Part shown: positions 1 to 55,690 of the stretch, in pieces
Position numbering within the stretch: position 1 is the stretch's first letter
How the letters are laid out: every line of letters starts with the position of its first letter
Source of the DNA: Microcebus murinus
Taxonomy: Eukaryota > Chordata > Mammalia > Primates > Cheirogaleidae
Assembly (NCBI RefSeq): GCF_040939455.1
Contig: NC_134122.1
Span: forward strand, 27,621,501-27,685,500
DNA: 64,000 nucleotides
Direction: 5' to 3'
Made by a program: the position numbers and the translations under genes
The notes under the pieces: model-generated
Databases searched by the model: none
The model's input: only the letters and a program-made list of their open reading frames with translations
What the model was told of the DNA's origin: nothing

Positions 1-149
1 GCGGGCCTCGGCGGCGGCGGGGCTGCGGGAGAGCCGGTCTCCTTCTGCCCAGACCCAGCTGCGGGCGGCGCATCTCCCCGCCACTGCCTCTCGCGGTACC
101 CAGGCCCTGCTGGTCGGCACTGGAAGGGGCCGCGCCGCGGTAGGCTCAG
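1..149 (+). other. ZSCAN25: ZSCAN25 exon 1, non-coding, in a CpG-rich promoter region
   Basis: The first 150 bases are very GC-rich with many CpGs, unlike the AT-rich DNA that follows, as expected for a housekeeping-type CpG-island first exon. No ATG-led frame joins the coding exons. A good donor (CAG then GTAGGA) closes the exon at 149; a second possible donor (GCG then GTAGGC) lies ten bases earlier. The window starts inside this block, so the true transcription start may be further left. Assignment rests on its place just upstream of the ZSCAN25 coding exons and is an inference. Confidence 0.6.
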
Positions 150-1029
150 GTAGGAGCCAGTATCATCCCACCCGGCCAGGCCTGGCTTAACGCAGGGGTG
201 TCCGCGAACCTGAGGTGTTGAACCAAAGCGTAACTCAGAAAAGTGAAAGTAATTTTAGAACAAGTTTTAGGACACTCATCTGAAGAGTAGCAATGGAGCA
301 CCTTCTATTTGTCAAGTGTCAGAGATGAAAGATGAATCAGGACCTTTCTTGCCTTTAGGGCATCTGGTAGCCAGAGACACGTTGGTAAACGTGCGCTATA
401 GTGCGATAAGTACACTAGTGGAGCAAACAAGTACAATAGCTGGAAAGTCATGGATTAAAAATCCCAATTGATGCGGCAGAGAAAACGAATAGACCGAAAC
501 TGTAAAATCGGTTTAAGGGCGAACACATGTACACAAACATCCAATATAAGGTTTAGCGGGAGCTCCGCACGTGCCTCCTGCCTGTTGCTTATTCTCTGCT
601 CCAGTCAGGGTGATCTTTCCTCTTTCTGATTAGCAGAGTCCCTTCCCCGTTGCTTTGGACTTTCAGGTCTGTCTCCCAAGCTTAGGTCCTCCTCCCTAAC
701 CGCCATGGAGGAAACTAGGACTCATGCTCCAGTCTTCTACAGGCCTCTTCTTTCTCGTGGATACTTGGATTGACATTAATCTCTGTTTGGGCTTCCCATG
801 TTTCTTATCTATACCATGTGGGAGGCAGTCATCATTATCTAATCTCTTTTTTCTTTTTTTCCATCTGAAAAGTAGGGGGAGTAGTACTCACTACACAGAA
901 TTGTTTTAAATCTTAAATGAAGTATGTGTTCACATGCTTTATAAATAGTAAAGCCTATACAAGGTAGAACTCTTTTGGTCATTTATAATAATAGTATATA
1001 TGTTTCTCCATTGTCTTCTGTAGGTGGAG

Positions 1030-1985
1030 CACACCATCACATGTAAGCCACCAGCAAGTTTGTTGGCTTTACCTTCAAAGTATGTCTTGATTTTATCTGC
1101 TGCTTTGCCACCACCCTCATCTAAGCCTTTGTCATCTCCTGCTTGAACTGCCGTAAGTGCCATTTTTCTTCTTTCCTCCTCTATTTTCTGTTGACACAGA
1201 ATGACTTATGTAAAACATGTAGCCGTAAGTGCCATTTTTCTTCTTTCCTCCTCTATTTTCTGTTGACACAGAATGACTTATGTAAAACATGTAGCTCCCC
1301 ACCAAACGAAGAACTAAGAATAAAGCTCATATTTCTTACTGTGGCCCAGGGCATGAGTAATCTGGTTTCTGCCTGCCTCTGCCACCTCTTTGTGTGCAGC
1401 TCTGCCCTTTCACTCTTTTGAAGTGAAGAGTTTGGCTTTTTCTTGGACATGCAGAGTAATTTCTAGCCTCGAGGCTTTTGCCTGGAATGCTCTTTGAATG
1501 ACTGGCTCATTCTTATCCTTTGGGTCTCAGCTCATTATCATGTCTTCAGAAAAGCTTTCTCCAAGTCTCTATGTCTTCAGAAAAGCTGTCCCCAATTAAC
1601 AGAGCACCCTATTTCTTTCTTTCTAGAACTTATCCTCACTTGCAATTTTTTTATTTGATTACATTTTATTTTCTTCTGCCTTCACTAGTATATGAGTTTC
1701 AAGAGGGCAAGCTCCTTGTTTGTCTTTTTCTCTACTGTATTTCTAGTTTCTACATGCCTAATGTGTATATGTATGCATATATTTGTATGTTGAATATATG
1801 TTTCCTTTAGTATTGGAAGAGTGGGCCCTGGTGGCTAACCCATTTTATATTATTCCCTATATTATTGTAGTGTTATTGTTCCAGTCAGATCCTAAACTAT
1901 TTGTGAGAATAAGGTAAATCTTACACATTTCTATTTATTCTCTGCACCTAATAAGTGCTTAGTAGATACTGAATAGAATTGACAT
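1030..1985 (+). repeat. LINE-2 (L2) 3' end with an internal 72-bp tandem duplication
   Basis: The text follows the ancient L2 3' end: the stretch around GGTCTCAGCTCATTATC, then a tract around AACTTATCCTCACTTGC, then the AAGAGGGCAAGCTCCTTG block and a final AATAAGTGCTTAGTAGA. Diverged, so edges are approximate. It lies in ZSCAN25 intron 1. Confidence 0.65.
1150..1293. repeat. Perfect 72-bp tandem duplication (two copies)
   Basis: Positions 1150-1221 and 1222-1293 are identical, starting GCCGTAAGTGCC and ending AAAACATGTA. Perfect identity implies a recent duplication. It lies inside the L2 fragment in ZSCAN25 intron 1. Confidence 0.95.
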
Positions 1986-2167
1986 AACTTTCAGGATCTA
2001 TATTCAGTCTTTTGAAAATGCCTCAGAGAAAGTAATTACCATGTTCTCCAGCAGAATATTCATTGATGTAGAGATGACTGGGACAGACTGACCTTTGATG
2101 TTTCTCATGTTCTCAAAAGGGTTCTCAGAAGACTGTCATTTTCAGTCTTCTGCGAGGGAGCGTGAAG

Positions 2168-11652
<9,485 letters not shown>

Positions 11653-12993
11653 AGGCACCACGTGGCAGGCAGTCTTGTTGGAGGGGCGTCATTCATCTTA
11701 CTGAAGGGCCTTGGGGGTGTGGGGTGGTGGCCTGCAGGAAGGCCCTTTGGTGCATTACCCTTCCACCTGTTCTCAAACGTAGGAAAAAGACGAGGCCTAG
11801 TTTACTTAGAGCTTCCAGAGAGCATAGCTGAGTCCATCTCTTACCCAAGTGGTGCTAACAGTTTTTCTTACCATCTTTTAGGGAAACGATCTCCTGAGCT
11901 TTCATTCAGGCTGAGGTTTCTATCCTTCAATGGGGTGTTTACTTGCTGAGCAATGCTAGCAGTAAAGGCAAAACTTTGTCACATGTTGGCAGCTGGTGCC
12001 TCATTTTTCTGAGTGTTCTTTCCTGCCTGCATGATCATTAGCTCAGCCTCTCCTGCTCCCCCACCCACTCTCTCTTTTCCATGTGGCAAATATTTATTGA
12101 GCACCTACTATGCTGCTAGCCCTGGGAATACAGTGGAGTAGGAGACAGACAACACCTAGTTCTCACAGAGGTTTTGCTGTGAGGTGGGGACACACACCAA
12201 CTGTCAGTAACCCAAAGTATTCTCAAGTGCACCTGTGCTAAATGCTGAGAGAGTGTCTTGTCTGTTCATTCTGCCCTGCCTGCTCCTGCACTGGACCTTC
12301 CCACCCCAGTTGGGATCTTCTCTCAGGCAGCCTCATTTATTTTGCCCCATTTGTAGCCTCTTTCATGTCTGGCTGTAATGTTCTACCCTCATCTTTAAAA
12401 TTTCTCCATTTGTTACTCCTTGCACTGTAACAACTGTCAACATATAAACTATTAGGAAATTAATATTTTGGTATTGATCATCGAATAAATATGAGAGTAT
12501 TTTAAGAAACATTCTGTTCTGTAAAAAGATCTCATTAAATAAGTTTCAAAGATGAACTGGTATTAATGCCCTATATTCGATGGCACTTTACAGTATACAA
12601 AATGCTTTGCTCTATTTCTCATTTGATTCATTCCACAAGTATTTATTGAGGCTCTGTAATGTGCCAGGAACTCTTGTGGGTGTTTGAGATACATTCATGA
12701 ATAAAATGGGGGTAAAATTCCTGACTTTGTAGAGCTTACACTTTAGTGAATGTACTTTATCTTCAGAATCTGTGGATACTCTTGTGAATCCTCTGCACCT
12801 GGGGTCTGAGTCTGTATTCTGGGTCCTGTCAGCATCTTGCCCTGAAAGCATTTGCTACCTACCTCTGGTTACTGAATGGTCTCTGTTCTCTAGACCCTTG
12901 TCATCCAAGACACTGGGGGTCTTGGATGCCAACTGGGGATGATGAGGTGGTTAGTGACCTGTTTTGCATGAGTGCCAATTCAGGAAAAATAAA
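11653..12993 (+). other. ZSCAN25: ZSCAN25 3' UTR (probable extent) with candidate poly(A) signals
   Basis: Sequence after the ZSCAN25 stop with no further gene. AATAAA hexamers occur at 12484-12489 and 12988-12993. Two antisense L2 3'-end fragments are embedded (about 12085-12170 and 12625-12740). Which signal is used is not decided by sequence, and further candidates lie downstream near 13885. The end given is the second hexamer. Confidence 0.4.
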
Positions 12994-13994
12994 GACATTT
13001 GTAGGCATTTAAAAAATACATTTCTTTGAAAATGAGAAGATGCAGTGTTTTTAACTGTTTAAGCTTCCTTACGTTGCCAACACTGGAGTGTTTCCTTTCT
13101 GTTTAAGATTCTGTAAACTGCGTAACTCGCATGGACTGCCCTGCTGTGTCGTTGTTGTGCTGTGCCTTTGAACACTGGCTGCTGAGTGAGTGAGTTTGTC
13201 TTTTGACAGTGTACTGTAATTGTAAAATGTTGTTTGTCTCCTGGTGCCTCTTAATGTCATATTTTTTTACTGAGATTTTTTTTTTTCCATTTTCTACTGT
13301 ATATAAGATAAATGGTAACAACTGACACAGTTGTATTACTCAGCCCACTTTGGAACACATGATTTTGTTCCATTTTTTTGGCAGGCAGCTGTGGTGTTTA
13401 ATTTTGATTTAGCAAATTACCTTCCTGGTTCTTCTGGCCCATTGGCTATGCCCAGGAGGCTGTGCTGACCGAGTGTATCTGAGATGTACACTGGGCTGCT
13501 GCTGCTCCTCAGCCATGTGTGCCAAAGTCTGTCTGCAAAATCAGTTCTTTTTTCCCCAGTTCTCAGACAAATGAGGCAAGGCTATGTGGGGCTGACTGGG
13601 CCTGAGCATGACCTTCCCCAGAGCTCGATATCCCAAAGTGAGGCAGGGACTGTGGAGGTGGGGTTGGGAGAGTGGCTGGGAGTTGCTCATCAGTGGTCTG
13701 TTCACCTGAATTAAATTGTTCATGCACTTTGATTATACACTCAACCAACAGGCCTCTGGGTTTTCAGTAAGTTGGGAATCTCTTGACAGAAGCTCCAGTA
13801 GGACCTGGGCCTTGCTGACTTTCCCATCTGGCCTCTTTCCCTATCTGCTGTGAAGCCAAAACTTATGGACAATGTCTCAAAATAAGCCTCAATTAAAGGG
13901 GAGTTTTTCCCATGGAATTGTTGTAGCCTTATTTTTCATATCTATTTAAATGTCAAGAAATGTTATCTGTATTTTTTACTTTCTAGAAATTTTT

Positions 13995-14098
13995 TTTTAA
14001 TTTCAGCATATTATGGGGTCACAAATGTTTAGGTTACATATATTGCCCCCCCCCCCGTCAGAGCTTCAAGCGTGTCCATCCCCCCCAGATGGTGCACA
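13995..14098 (-). mobile_element. Lemur-type LINE-1 3' end, 5'-truncated
   Basis: On the - strand it ends ATAATATGCTGAAATT plus an A-tail. Direct repeats TCTAGAAATTTTT flank it (from 13982 and from 14099). Contains a C12-like homopolymer run shared in form with the copy at 15.3 kb. Confidence 0.8.
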
Positions 14099-14333
14099 TC
14101 TAGAAATTTTTATAGTAGAAAATTTCAAACATAGATAAATGAATCCTCATATATTCATCATTTGACTTTAACAATTATAAACTAATAGCCAATCTTGTTT
14201 CGTCTCTACCCATTCTTTCCTACCTGTCTTCCTTTTCCACTGAAGTATTCTGAAGCATATCCCATATGTTATTTATAAATATTTCAGTGTGTACCTCTAA
14301 AAGGTAAGGGCTCTTTTAAGAAAACCACAATAC

Positions 14334-14683
14334 GGCCGGGCGCAGTGGCTCACGCCTGTAATCCTAGCTCTCTGGGAGGCCGAGGTAGGCGGATTGCTCG
14401 AGTTCAGGAGTTCGAAACCAGCCTGAGCAAGAGCAAGACCCTGTCTCTACTATAAATGGAAAGAAATTAATTGGCCAACTAAAAATATATACAAAAAATT
14501 AGCCGGGCATGGTGGCGCATGCCTGTAGTCCCAGCTACTCGGGAGGCTGAGGCAGGAGGATCACTTGAGCCCAGGAGTTTGAGGTTGCTGTGAGCTAGGC
14601 TGACGCCACGGCACTCACTCTAGCCTGGACAACAAAGCGAGACTCTGTCTCAAAAAAAAAAAAAAAAAAAAAAAAAGAAAAAA
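14334..14683 (+). mobile_element. Alu, + strand, with target-site duplication
   Basis: Starts GGCCGGGCGCAGTGGCTCAC and ends in a long A-tail. The target-site duplication AAGAAAACCACAATAC is seen on both sides (14318-14333 and 14683-14698). Full-length dimer with the strepsirrhine arm GTGAGCTAGGCTGACGCCAC. Confidence 0.95.
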
Positions 14684-15142
14684 AGAAAACCACAATACTA
14701 TTATACCTAAAAAAAATTTAACAGTTTCTTAATGTCAGAATATTCAATTAATGAATTTTAATAACCACCATCATTTTTCTATACATTATAATTTATTGCT
14801 TTGTCTTCTAAGTCTTTTAATCTATAGTAGTTATCCTTTATTTCTTGAAGTTTTTTCATTGAAAAAACTAGATTATTTATCCTATAGTTTTTTAAATTCT
14901 GAATTTTTCTGTTTGCATACCCATGACATTGTTTAACATTTCTGTGTCCTCTGTATTACTAAAAACTTGCAGGTACAGAGGTGTAAACAGATCCATATTT
15001 TGCATTTTGGCAAGAACACATAGATGGTGGCATGTCTGGTTGTTTTTCTTTACATGATGTTAGGAGCCTAGATCTGTTTATTTCTTTAGTCCTATAAATT
15101 AGTCCTCTTCCATCATTTAGTAGCTGGAATACTTCTGTAAGA

Positions 15143-15696
15143 AATTTCCCTCCATTACTATTAGGCTACACTTACATACAGTTCATAAAGGAAAGTCAGG
15201 ATAAATGCTTGATCATCTCTTTTATTTGCCTGTTTTTATTGTAATTTTATTGTTTTTTTTCTCTTTTATTTCATTATATTATGGGGGTACAGATATTGTT
15301 AGGGTTACATATATTGCCCCTGCCACCCCTCCCCCTGCCGTGTCAGAGCTTCAAGTGTGTCCAACTCCCAGGTGGTGGGCACCACACCCATTATGTAACT
15401 ATACACCCTTCCCCCCTTCCCCCCCACCTGCCCATCACCTGATAAAAGTTTATTTTTTTTTCGGCATTTTGGTTAACCTTGTATATCTTTGCCTCTCCCT
15501 AAGAAGGGTTAGAGGCATTCCTCCCCCCTTCCCCACAATGCTCGCCACATCCCTAGGATGTAGGTCCCCCCCAATCACTGGTGAGTACTACCACCGTTTG
15601 AGCACCGTAGTTTTAATCAGTCAGTACCAATATGATGGCGAGTAGATGTGGAGCCCATTTTATTTGCCTGTTTTTGCAGTAATGAGTGGGTTGCTT
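15143..15696. repeat. Copy A of a 117-bp duplicated segment, split by an L1 insertion
   Basis: 15143-15237 plus 15659-15696 match 17442-17558 with about five substitutions and one indel. The two copies lie 2.3 kb apart in direct orientation. The L1 at 15238-15658 has interrupted this copy only, so duplication predates that insertion or this is the older copy. Confidence 0.85.
15238..15658 (-). mobile_element. Lemur-type LINE-1 3' UTR, 421 bp, 5'-truncated
   Basis: Antisense L1 3' UTR: the - strand ends ACCCCCATAATATAATGAAA plus A-rich tail. The target-site duplication TTTATTTGCCTGTTTTT is at 15221-15237 and 15659-15675. Contains C-rich runs and GGTTACATATATTGCCCC, shared with the element at 14.0 kb. 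Confidence 0.88.
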
Positions 15697-15787
15697 TGCT
15701 TCCTGTAAAGGAGACTGGTTTTTAAAAAATTATGTGTTCATGAATTTAAATATATTTGTTATTGGTCAATCCACTGCAGTTATAATT

Positions 15788-16145
<358 letters not shown>

Positions 16146-17441
16146 TCAAATCATTTCACCTTTGACCAGTGGGAGCCTCTTCACCTTGGCTGCTGATCCC
16201 TTTCAACACAAACCTAATCATCATTGACAGCTTCTTTGCTTTCTGGTATGACAAGATGTTCCAGGCTCATCTCATGTTTCTTGTCCATTTTGAGTTTGAA
16301 AGGGAGTGCTGTACATTATGTTGGGACACTGGTGTAAGCTGGGACTCTCCAGGGCAAACAGGGATGTTTGGTCACCTTACATAGATGCCTCATTGTGCAT
16401 GATGGGGCGTCTGCAATTCCCTCACACGGAGGCAGTGCTGTGTGCCTTTAGTATCTGGCTGTCTGTGCCATGCTGCTGGATATTGAGGGGGACTGTTGTT
16501 CCCAGAGGTGTGACTTTTGAATGGGAAACCCTGTTTTCTCCCCTGGGTGGTGGTAGGACCAAGTAACTGTCCAAGGTCTATCCTGGGGAGCTATTTCATC
16601 AAGAAGGTTTGATCCTTGTCAAAATGTGTGCCATGAGTGTTGTCTGCAGGCGGATTGCACTTAAATACTTTAAGTACTTGTTTTATCCCAACCGAGGCGT
16701 AAGTAGAAGCAGCTTTGTTTCTTACAAAATAAGCTGGTGAGTTTACAGGAGGTTCTGGGTCTGTAAGAATGACTAAGCTTCTGAACTCTATAGTCGCTCT
16801 GTTCCAGGATGACAAGGAACATGTTCCTCTCCTTGTATCCCCAAGCACACAGCCCCAGGCTGAGACTAGAGCCAGTCTGAAATGGTGTTTACTGATAGAA
16901 GGATCATCTTACCCTATGCCCCACATGGGAAGAGAGGACTCTGAGCCAGAAAGTCTCCCTGCTGATGACCATGACAAAGGTCAGCCGAAGGTCTCTCATA
17001 TTTATTCATTGCTGACCCTTTTTTTTTTTTTCTTGTTCAATTCATTTTTCCCATGGGGTCAAATCATTGCATTATTCCCCATCACTGCAAATGCACAGTG
17101 AGAGAAGACCTTTTCTTCATGTTCTTGCCAAGTTCATATTCTCCCCATTTTGCCTTAACCCGTTCCCTTTACATCTCCCTGACCTCATTGAAAGAGAATT
17201 ATACCTCAAGAAAGAGAATTATGTATCTACTTGGTGAGAGCCCAAGGAGATCTTTGACCCCTGTTCCATGAAGGGCAGTGTGCCTCACAGTGTCTGCATC
17301 TGGGGATGGAGCTGCCTTCCTCCCAGCCTGGCCCCCATTGTGATTAGTCCTCTTCTACCTATGCGGCTTGCTGGAGTCCCCACGTGGGATCCAGTCAGCA
17401 ATCTCCCTTTGTCCATGGTGGGTCTGAACCCACAGGTCTTC

Positions 17442-17558
17442 AATTTCCCTCCATTACTATTAAGTTACACTTACATACAGTTCAGACAGGAAAGTTAGGA
17501 TAAATGCTTGATCATCTCTTTTATTTGCCTGTTTTTGCAGTAATGAGCTGGGTTGCTT
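17442..17558. repeat. Copy B of the 117-bp duplicated segment
   Basis: Uninterrupted copy, from AATTTCCCTCCATTACTATT to GGGTTGCTT. About 95% identical to copy A by eye. Confidence 0.85.
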
Positions 17559-18744
17559 CAGATTTGGGGCTAAGAGTGGGGAGCAGGGCAGACCTACACT
17601 ATTTTCCAGCTCACCTGTTCCCAGCAAGCCCAATGATGAAGGACACTGGATGTGGCTCAGATGCTTATAAAGTGGTACCTGGAGCCCAGCGCTGCTACTG
17701 TTCCCTGAATCTCCAAGGATTGGGATGATTGGCAGGACAGGATTCAGTCTTTCCTGGGTCTTTGACCATAAAACCACAATAATAGCAACAAAATCTCACC
17801 TCAAACCTGTAAAAATTATACAGCAGAACATTTTTGCATTGTTTTAAACCAGGCACTGTGATAGATTCTTCTGAATATGTGGTAAGTAAGATGAACAAGG
17901 CCTTTTTGTAGAATTTATAAAGGACCCTGAGTGGTCCCATTTGGGGCAGAGTTTGGGGTGAATGTGAACGATGCCAAGAAGAGCATGAAAATGGCTGTCA
18001 CAGAATTGGAGTTCTGTGGAGCTCCAGAGGGGAAAGGAGACCCTCTCCTGGCTAGGGTTAATGGAAGGGCTTCATGAGGAATGCCAGATTTGATCTGAGC
18101 CTTGAAGGACAATTAGAATTTTATAGAAATGGCCAAGATGGACCTATCCAAACAGCATGAGTGGGGACTGAAAAGTCACAGAGTGCTTGGTAGAATGGTG
18201 AATTCTAGACTGACTGGAGCAGACTCAAATGGCTAGAAATTGGAATGATCTGGACTAGAAGCCAGTTGTGACCTTCTGATAAATTCTCTTTTCTCCATTG
18301 TACCCTTTGCAGCCCAGGATATTACTCTGTTGAGTAAGAAACCGTATGTAACTTCTCCAGCCTTTCTCTTGTGTCACTATCCAGGAAAACTCGTGCAGAA
18401 GCTCATTCATAAGGACTCAGATGGCCCATTCCCTTCATGTTCTTCACACCCACAGAACCAGTGCTAGGCCAGGTCTCCCTTGTTTCCTTATCAAATGCAT
18501 GTGCTTCAGAAAAGGCAGAATTAAACTCTGAAACAAGGGTGACCCCCATGCTGAATCTGAATATACTCTCTATGCAATGGGCAAAGTCACAGTGGATTAA
18601 CTTTCACCTATGTTAATAATCAAATTGGAGTTTTGAAAAATGCCTCATGTAATCAGTGATTATGGTGAGCAAAAATACTTGCTACTTTTCACTGATTCAG
18701 CTGTATAGATTCTTCCTTAATGTGGATGAAGGCATCAGAAAATA

Positions 18745-19205
18745 CTTTTTGTAAGGAGGTGTTTATTGATTTGCTCAGTATAACACTTTTTATAGAATAT
18801 AACAAATAACACAGGAGACATGAATGCCACTACTAGAGTCACCACAATAATTCTCATTTTCTTTAAAAATTGTTGATAATAGATGAGAAATGTGTATTCT
18901 CTGATCAGAGCTGAGAATGAGTCAATGGTACTAACTGGGGGTGGGTGCAGATCATCCTATGAGAACCAGAGAAGCAGAGTCCACTTCTCTGGCACTGGTT
19001 TAGTCACCTCCTTTGTATTATACAGTGTACAGTATTCTACACAGACATCAAGAGAGCTCAGTGAATGTGCAGAATCTCTAATCATTCTAAAAGTGGAGTA
19101 GGCTAAGCTAATCTTCATTTCTTGGTTTTATTCACAGAGTAAATTGGGGTCTCTGGTGTTCTTAGATGTAGCTTTCTTGAACAGAGCAGAATTCCTTAGG
19201 GAAAA
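18745..19205 (-). other. CYP3A: CYP3A 3' UTR
   Basis: Transcribed region after the stop, read on the - strand. It resembles the human CYP3A4 3' UTR that I remember across most of its length, including the conserved stretch just before the poly(A) signal (GCAAATCAATAAACACC). The cleavage point is estimated. Confidence 0.7.
18762..18767 (-). terminator. CYP3A: CYP3A poly(A) signal AATAAA
   Basis: AATAAA on the - strand, about 440 nt after the stop, in the context AATCAATAAACACC. The matching position in human CYP3A4 is a known proximal poly(A) site. Homology continues beyond it to about 18440, so a longer 3' UTR form is possible. Confidence 0.75.
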
Positions 19206-53175
<33,970 letters not shown>

Positions 53176-53245
53176 CTCCACTTTCTTTCTTCAGTTCTCT
53201 TCTCTGAGTTGTTCTCTCAGCTGTGTGTTGCTCTTTGCTGGGCTA

Positions 53246-53320
53246 CATATATGGAGCCTGGCTGGAAGGTTTACGTGCTGGGAAAGGAGGCAGAGCCAGA
53301 GCTGCAGCCAATAGCAGGGC
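53246..53320 (-). promoter_or_regulatory. CYP3A: CYP3A core promoter: CCAAT box and candidate TATA elements
   Basis: On the - strand, CTATTGGCT (CCAAT box inverted, 53306-53315) is followed by GCACGTAAACC at the human TATA position and, about 20 bp on, by CCATATATGTAG (around 53244-53255). The flanking sequence lines up with the human CYP3A4/3A5 promoter I remember, where the TATA reads CATATAAA. TSS not determined. Confidence 0.6.
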
Positions 53321-53396
53321 CACCTTTGCTCCACCTGCAGTCAGAGGAGCCCTCTCCACCTTGGCAGTTGGCAAAGAATCACAGACACACCAACAT

Positions 53397-53414
53397 TGAC
53401 CTCCTCAGGGTTCA
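53397..53414 (-). promoter_or_regulatory. CYP3A: ER6 nuclear-receptor element (PXR/CAR type)
   Basis: TGAACCCTGAGGAGGTCA on the - strand: an everted repeat of TGAACC and AGGTCA with a six-base spacer, about 220 bp upstream of the ATG. Human CYP3A4 has TGAACTCAAAGGAGGTCA at the same place (prER6), where PXR/RXR and CAR/RXR bind. Predicts xenobiotic induction, which is inference. Confidence 0.85.
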
Positions 53415-53589
53415 TATTCTGTAGGAAATCATAGAAACGCAATCAGTGTTATCACTAAGTCCAAAGGTTATGGGTTCATATTCTAAACTCAAGTAAAGCC
53501 ATTGACATTAAATCTCTTCTACTTTGCCCTTGTTTCCATGGCTGCCCTCATCTTGAAATACATGGAATTCATCCAAGGAAGCTATGCTT

Positions 53590-53925
53590 ACAGATCTTTA
53601 CCTCCATAGTTTCTTCTGCCTACACTGCTCCTGCACCTCTAGAAGACTCCTACTTATCCTTCAAACCCAGCCAGACAGGCCTCTTCTGTTAGAGTCTTCC
53701 CTCCCCAACCTCTGCACACAGCTATCATCACCACTTTCTCCTCTGGGCAATTCTGTCCCTCTCCTACAGTTCTGCTATTGTCCACTCTATCCTATACCAC
53801 CATTGTGGGTTTCTTCAGGGCACAGTTAGAGCATAGTCTGGCATTATTGATGGATGTGTCCCCAGCCCCTAGCAAAATGCTTCACACACAGTGGGCATCC
53901 AGAAATGTTGATTGAGTTGAGGTAG
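53590..53925 (+). repeat. L2 3' end
   Basis: TCTTCTGTTAGAGTCTTCCC, and later CCCCAGCCCCTAGCAAAATG and a terminal GGCATCCAGAAATGTTGATTG, match the L2 terminus. Confidence 0.6.
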
Positions 53926-55383
53926 GTGAGACTGCTGGCCCCTGTGTGTCCTTTCCATCTGATACTGTGGTGGCCACACCATCTTCCTGAATTATTAATC
54001 CAGCAAAAGGGTTTTGGCTGTTCCTTAGCTGCCATATCCACATGTTCAGCCTGATCTACTGTGGTTCTATAGGCAAGAGGGCTCCTACAGAAAGGACGGA
54101 GTTTGGACAAGATGGAGCTGATGGCTGTGCCAAGCAGTATCATTCCTGTTGTTTCCTGTGATCAATGAGTGTGAAAGGAGAGAGGAAGAGAACAGCAGCC
54201 TGGATGGCCAGGTGGACTCCAACCACCATAGACACCAGTGATGGGGCAGAGGTCACTACAGGCACACACAGCACCCAGGACTCCAGAAAGATGATCTGAG
54301 CCTGTTATGTGGGCAGTGGTATTCAAAGCAGATGTTTATTTTTGCTTTTTGATGAGTGGAGGATTTTCTAATGGAGAAGAGCAGGTCTCAGGACCTGGTA
54401 AGGAAGGCTGTTGCTGCTCAGGAACAATTTGGTAATAGATTCAAATTTCACAGGTGAAAATTTTGAGGATGTGAAAAAATGAAAGGAAAATTATTTGTCT
54501 GTTACTCAGCTCTTGAGTCCCCCAGTCTTCTCAGCAGGGAAAAACTTGAGTTTGCTGAATGTATAACCAGGTGGTATCTGTTTGGCGGCTGCAGGAGAGA
54601 GGAGTAGCCAGCTCTTATGGGCCTCATGGTTGGGGGTGTGGTGGGGGGTGTGGCGAGGACAGTGGCAGGTCTGTGGATGTTCTTTCTTGGCATTGGAGGA
54701 CATGGGCATCTCAGGGGAATGTCATTGCATGTTGGTTGGGCTGTATGCCTGCTGTGTTGAGTGCATATGGCAAGCACTAGCTATAAAACAGAATCCTTAT
54801 TCTCAGGAAGCTTATACTCTAACGGGAGAAAGGGAAACTGAAAAAAATACACAAATAAATATTGGACTACAAATTGGGATAAAATCTATGAAGTAAAAGA
54901 ACCTTTTAGTTAAACTTTCAGCAGCATTAAACACAATTAACATTTCTTTCCTTAAACTTTATTCTCATTTGAAAAATATAAGACAACAGAATTAACAGGA
55001 CTTAGAGGATGGGAAGTGTGAGACCTTGGGCCTGTCTGGGCCTGTTTCCTCATCTTTCCATGAGAGAAATTGACCAGACTTGACTCAGGAGTACCAAAGT
55101 CCTCCTTATCCCAGTCAGAAGACCCCTGTAGGACTTCCTGCCTCTCTTAACTCTGTGTCACGAGGATTTTCTAAGATATCCATTCCTATTTATTCTCCTT
55201 TTCTTATTTATGTCATTTATGGTCCCCCATGTCTTTCAGCCAAGCCAAAAACCAAGAATTCCTCTGGGCAGAAGGAAGAGCAAAGATGAAATAGAATGGA
55301 CCTGGAAGAAGACAAGCATCCATTTAAGTTGGGAGCTCTAAATTCTGGAGTGGTTTTTCCACTGGAATTGCAGAAAGAAAGTC

Positions 55384-55436
55384 ACACACACACACACACA
55401 CACACACACCCATACACACTCGCACACACTCACACA
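55384..55436. repeat. (CA)n microsatellite
   Basis: About 14 CA units followed by an interrupted CA-rich tail. Likely polymorphic. Confidence 0.95.
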
Positions 55437-55464
55437 TGGACCTTACCCCAGTCAATGATAGTCA

Positions 55465-55690
55465 ATATATATCATTTTAAGTACTTTCCATGCATTATCT
55501 TATTCAATCTAAGAACCCTATAACATTGGTATTGTTATGATCCCTATTTTATAGAGAAGCAAACTAAGGCAAAGAAAGATTAACTGAACCATCCAAGGTT
55601 ACATAACTAATTACTTACAGAGCTAGGATTAAAAGTTAGATCCTCTAACTTTAGAACCCAAGATCTTACTCTTAGCCCAGGCTCAGCCTT
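55465..55690 (-). repeat. MIR fragment, antisense
   Basis: Reverse-complement MIR core: CCCTATTTTATAGAGAAGC, AAGGTTACATAACTAATTAC, AGAGCTAGGATTAAAA. Confidence 0.7.

Noticed and set aside
939..1163. Minus-strand frame with a lysine- and glycine-rich peptide
   Set aside because: Overlaps an L2 fragment, and no homologue or splice context is evident.
1150..1293. CRISPR-like or regulatory repeat array
   Set aside because: Only two copies with no spacers, in a vertebrate genome: a plain tandem duplication.
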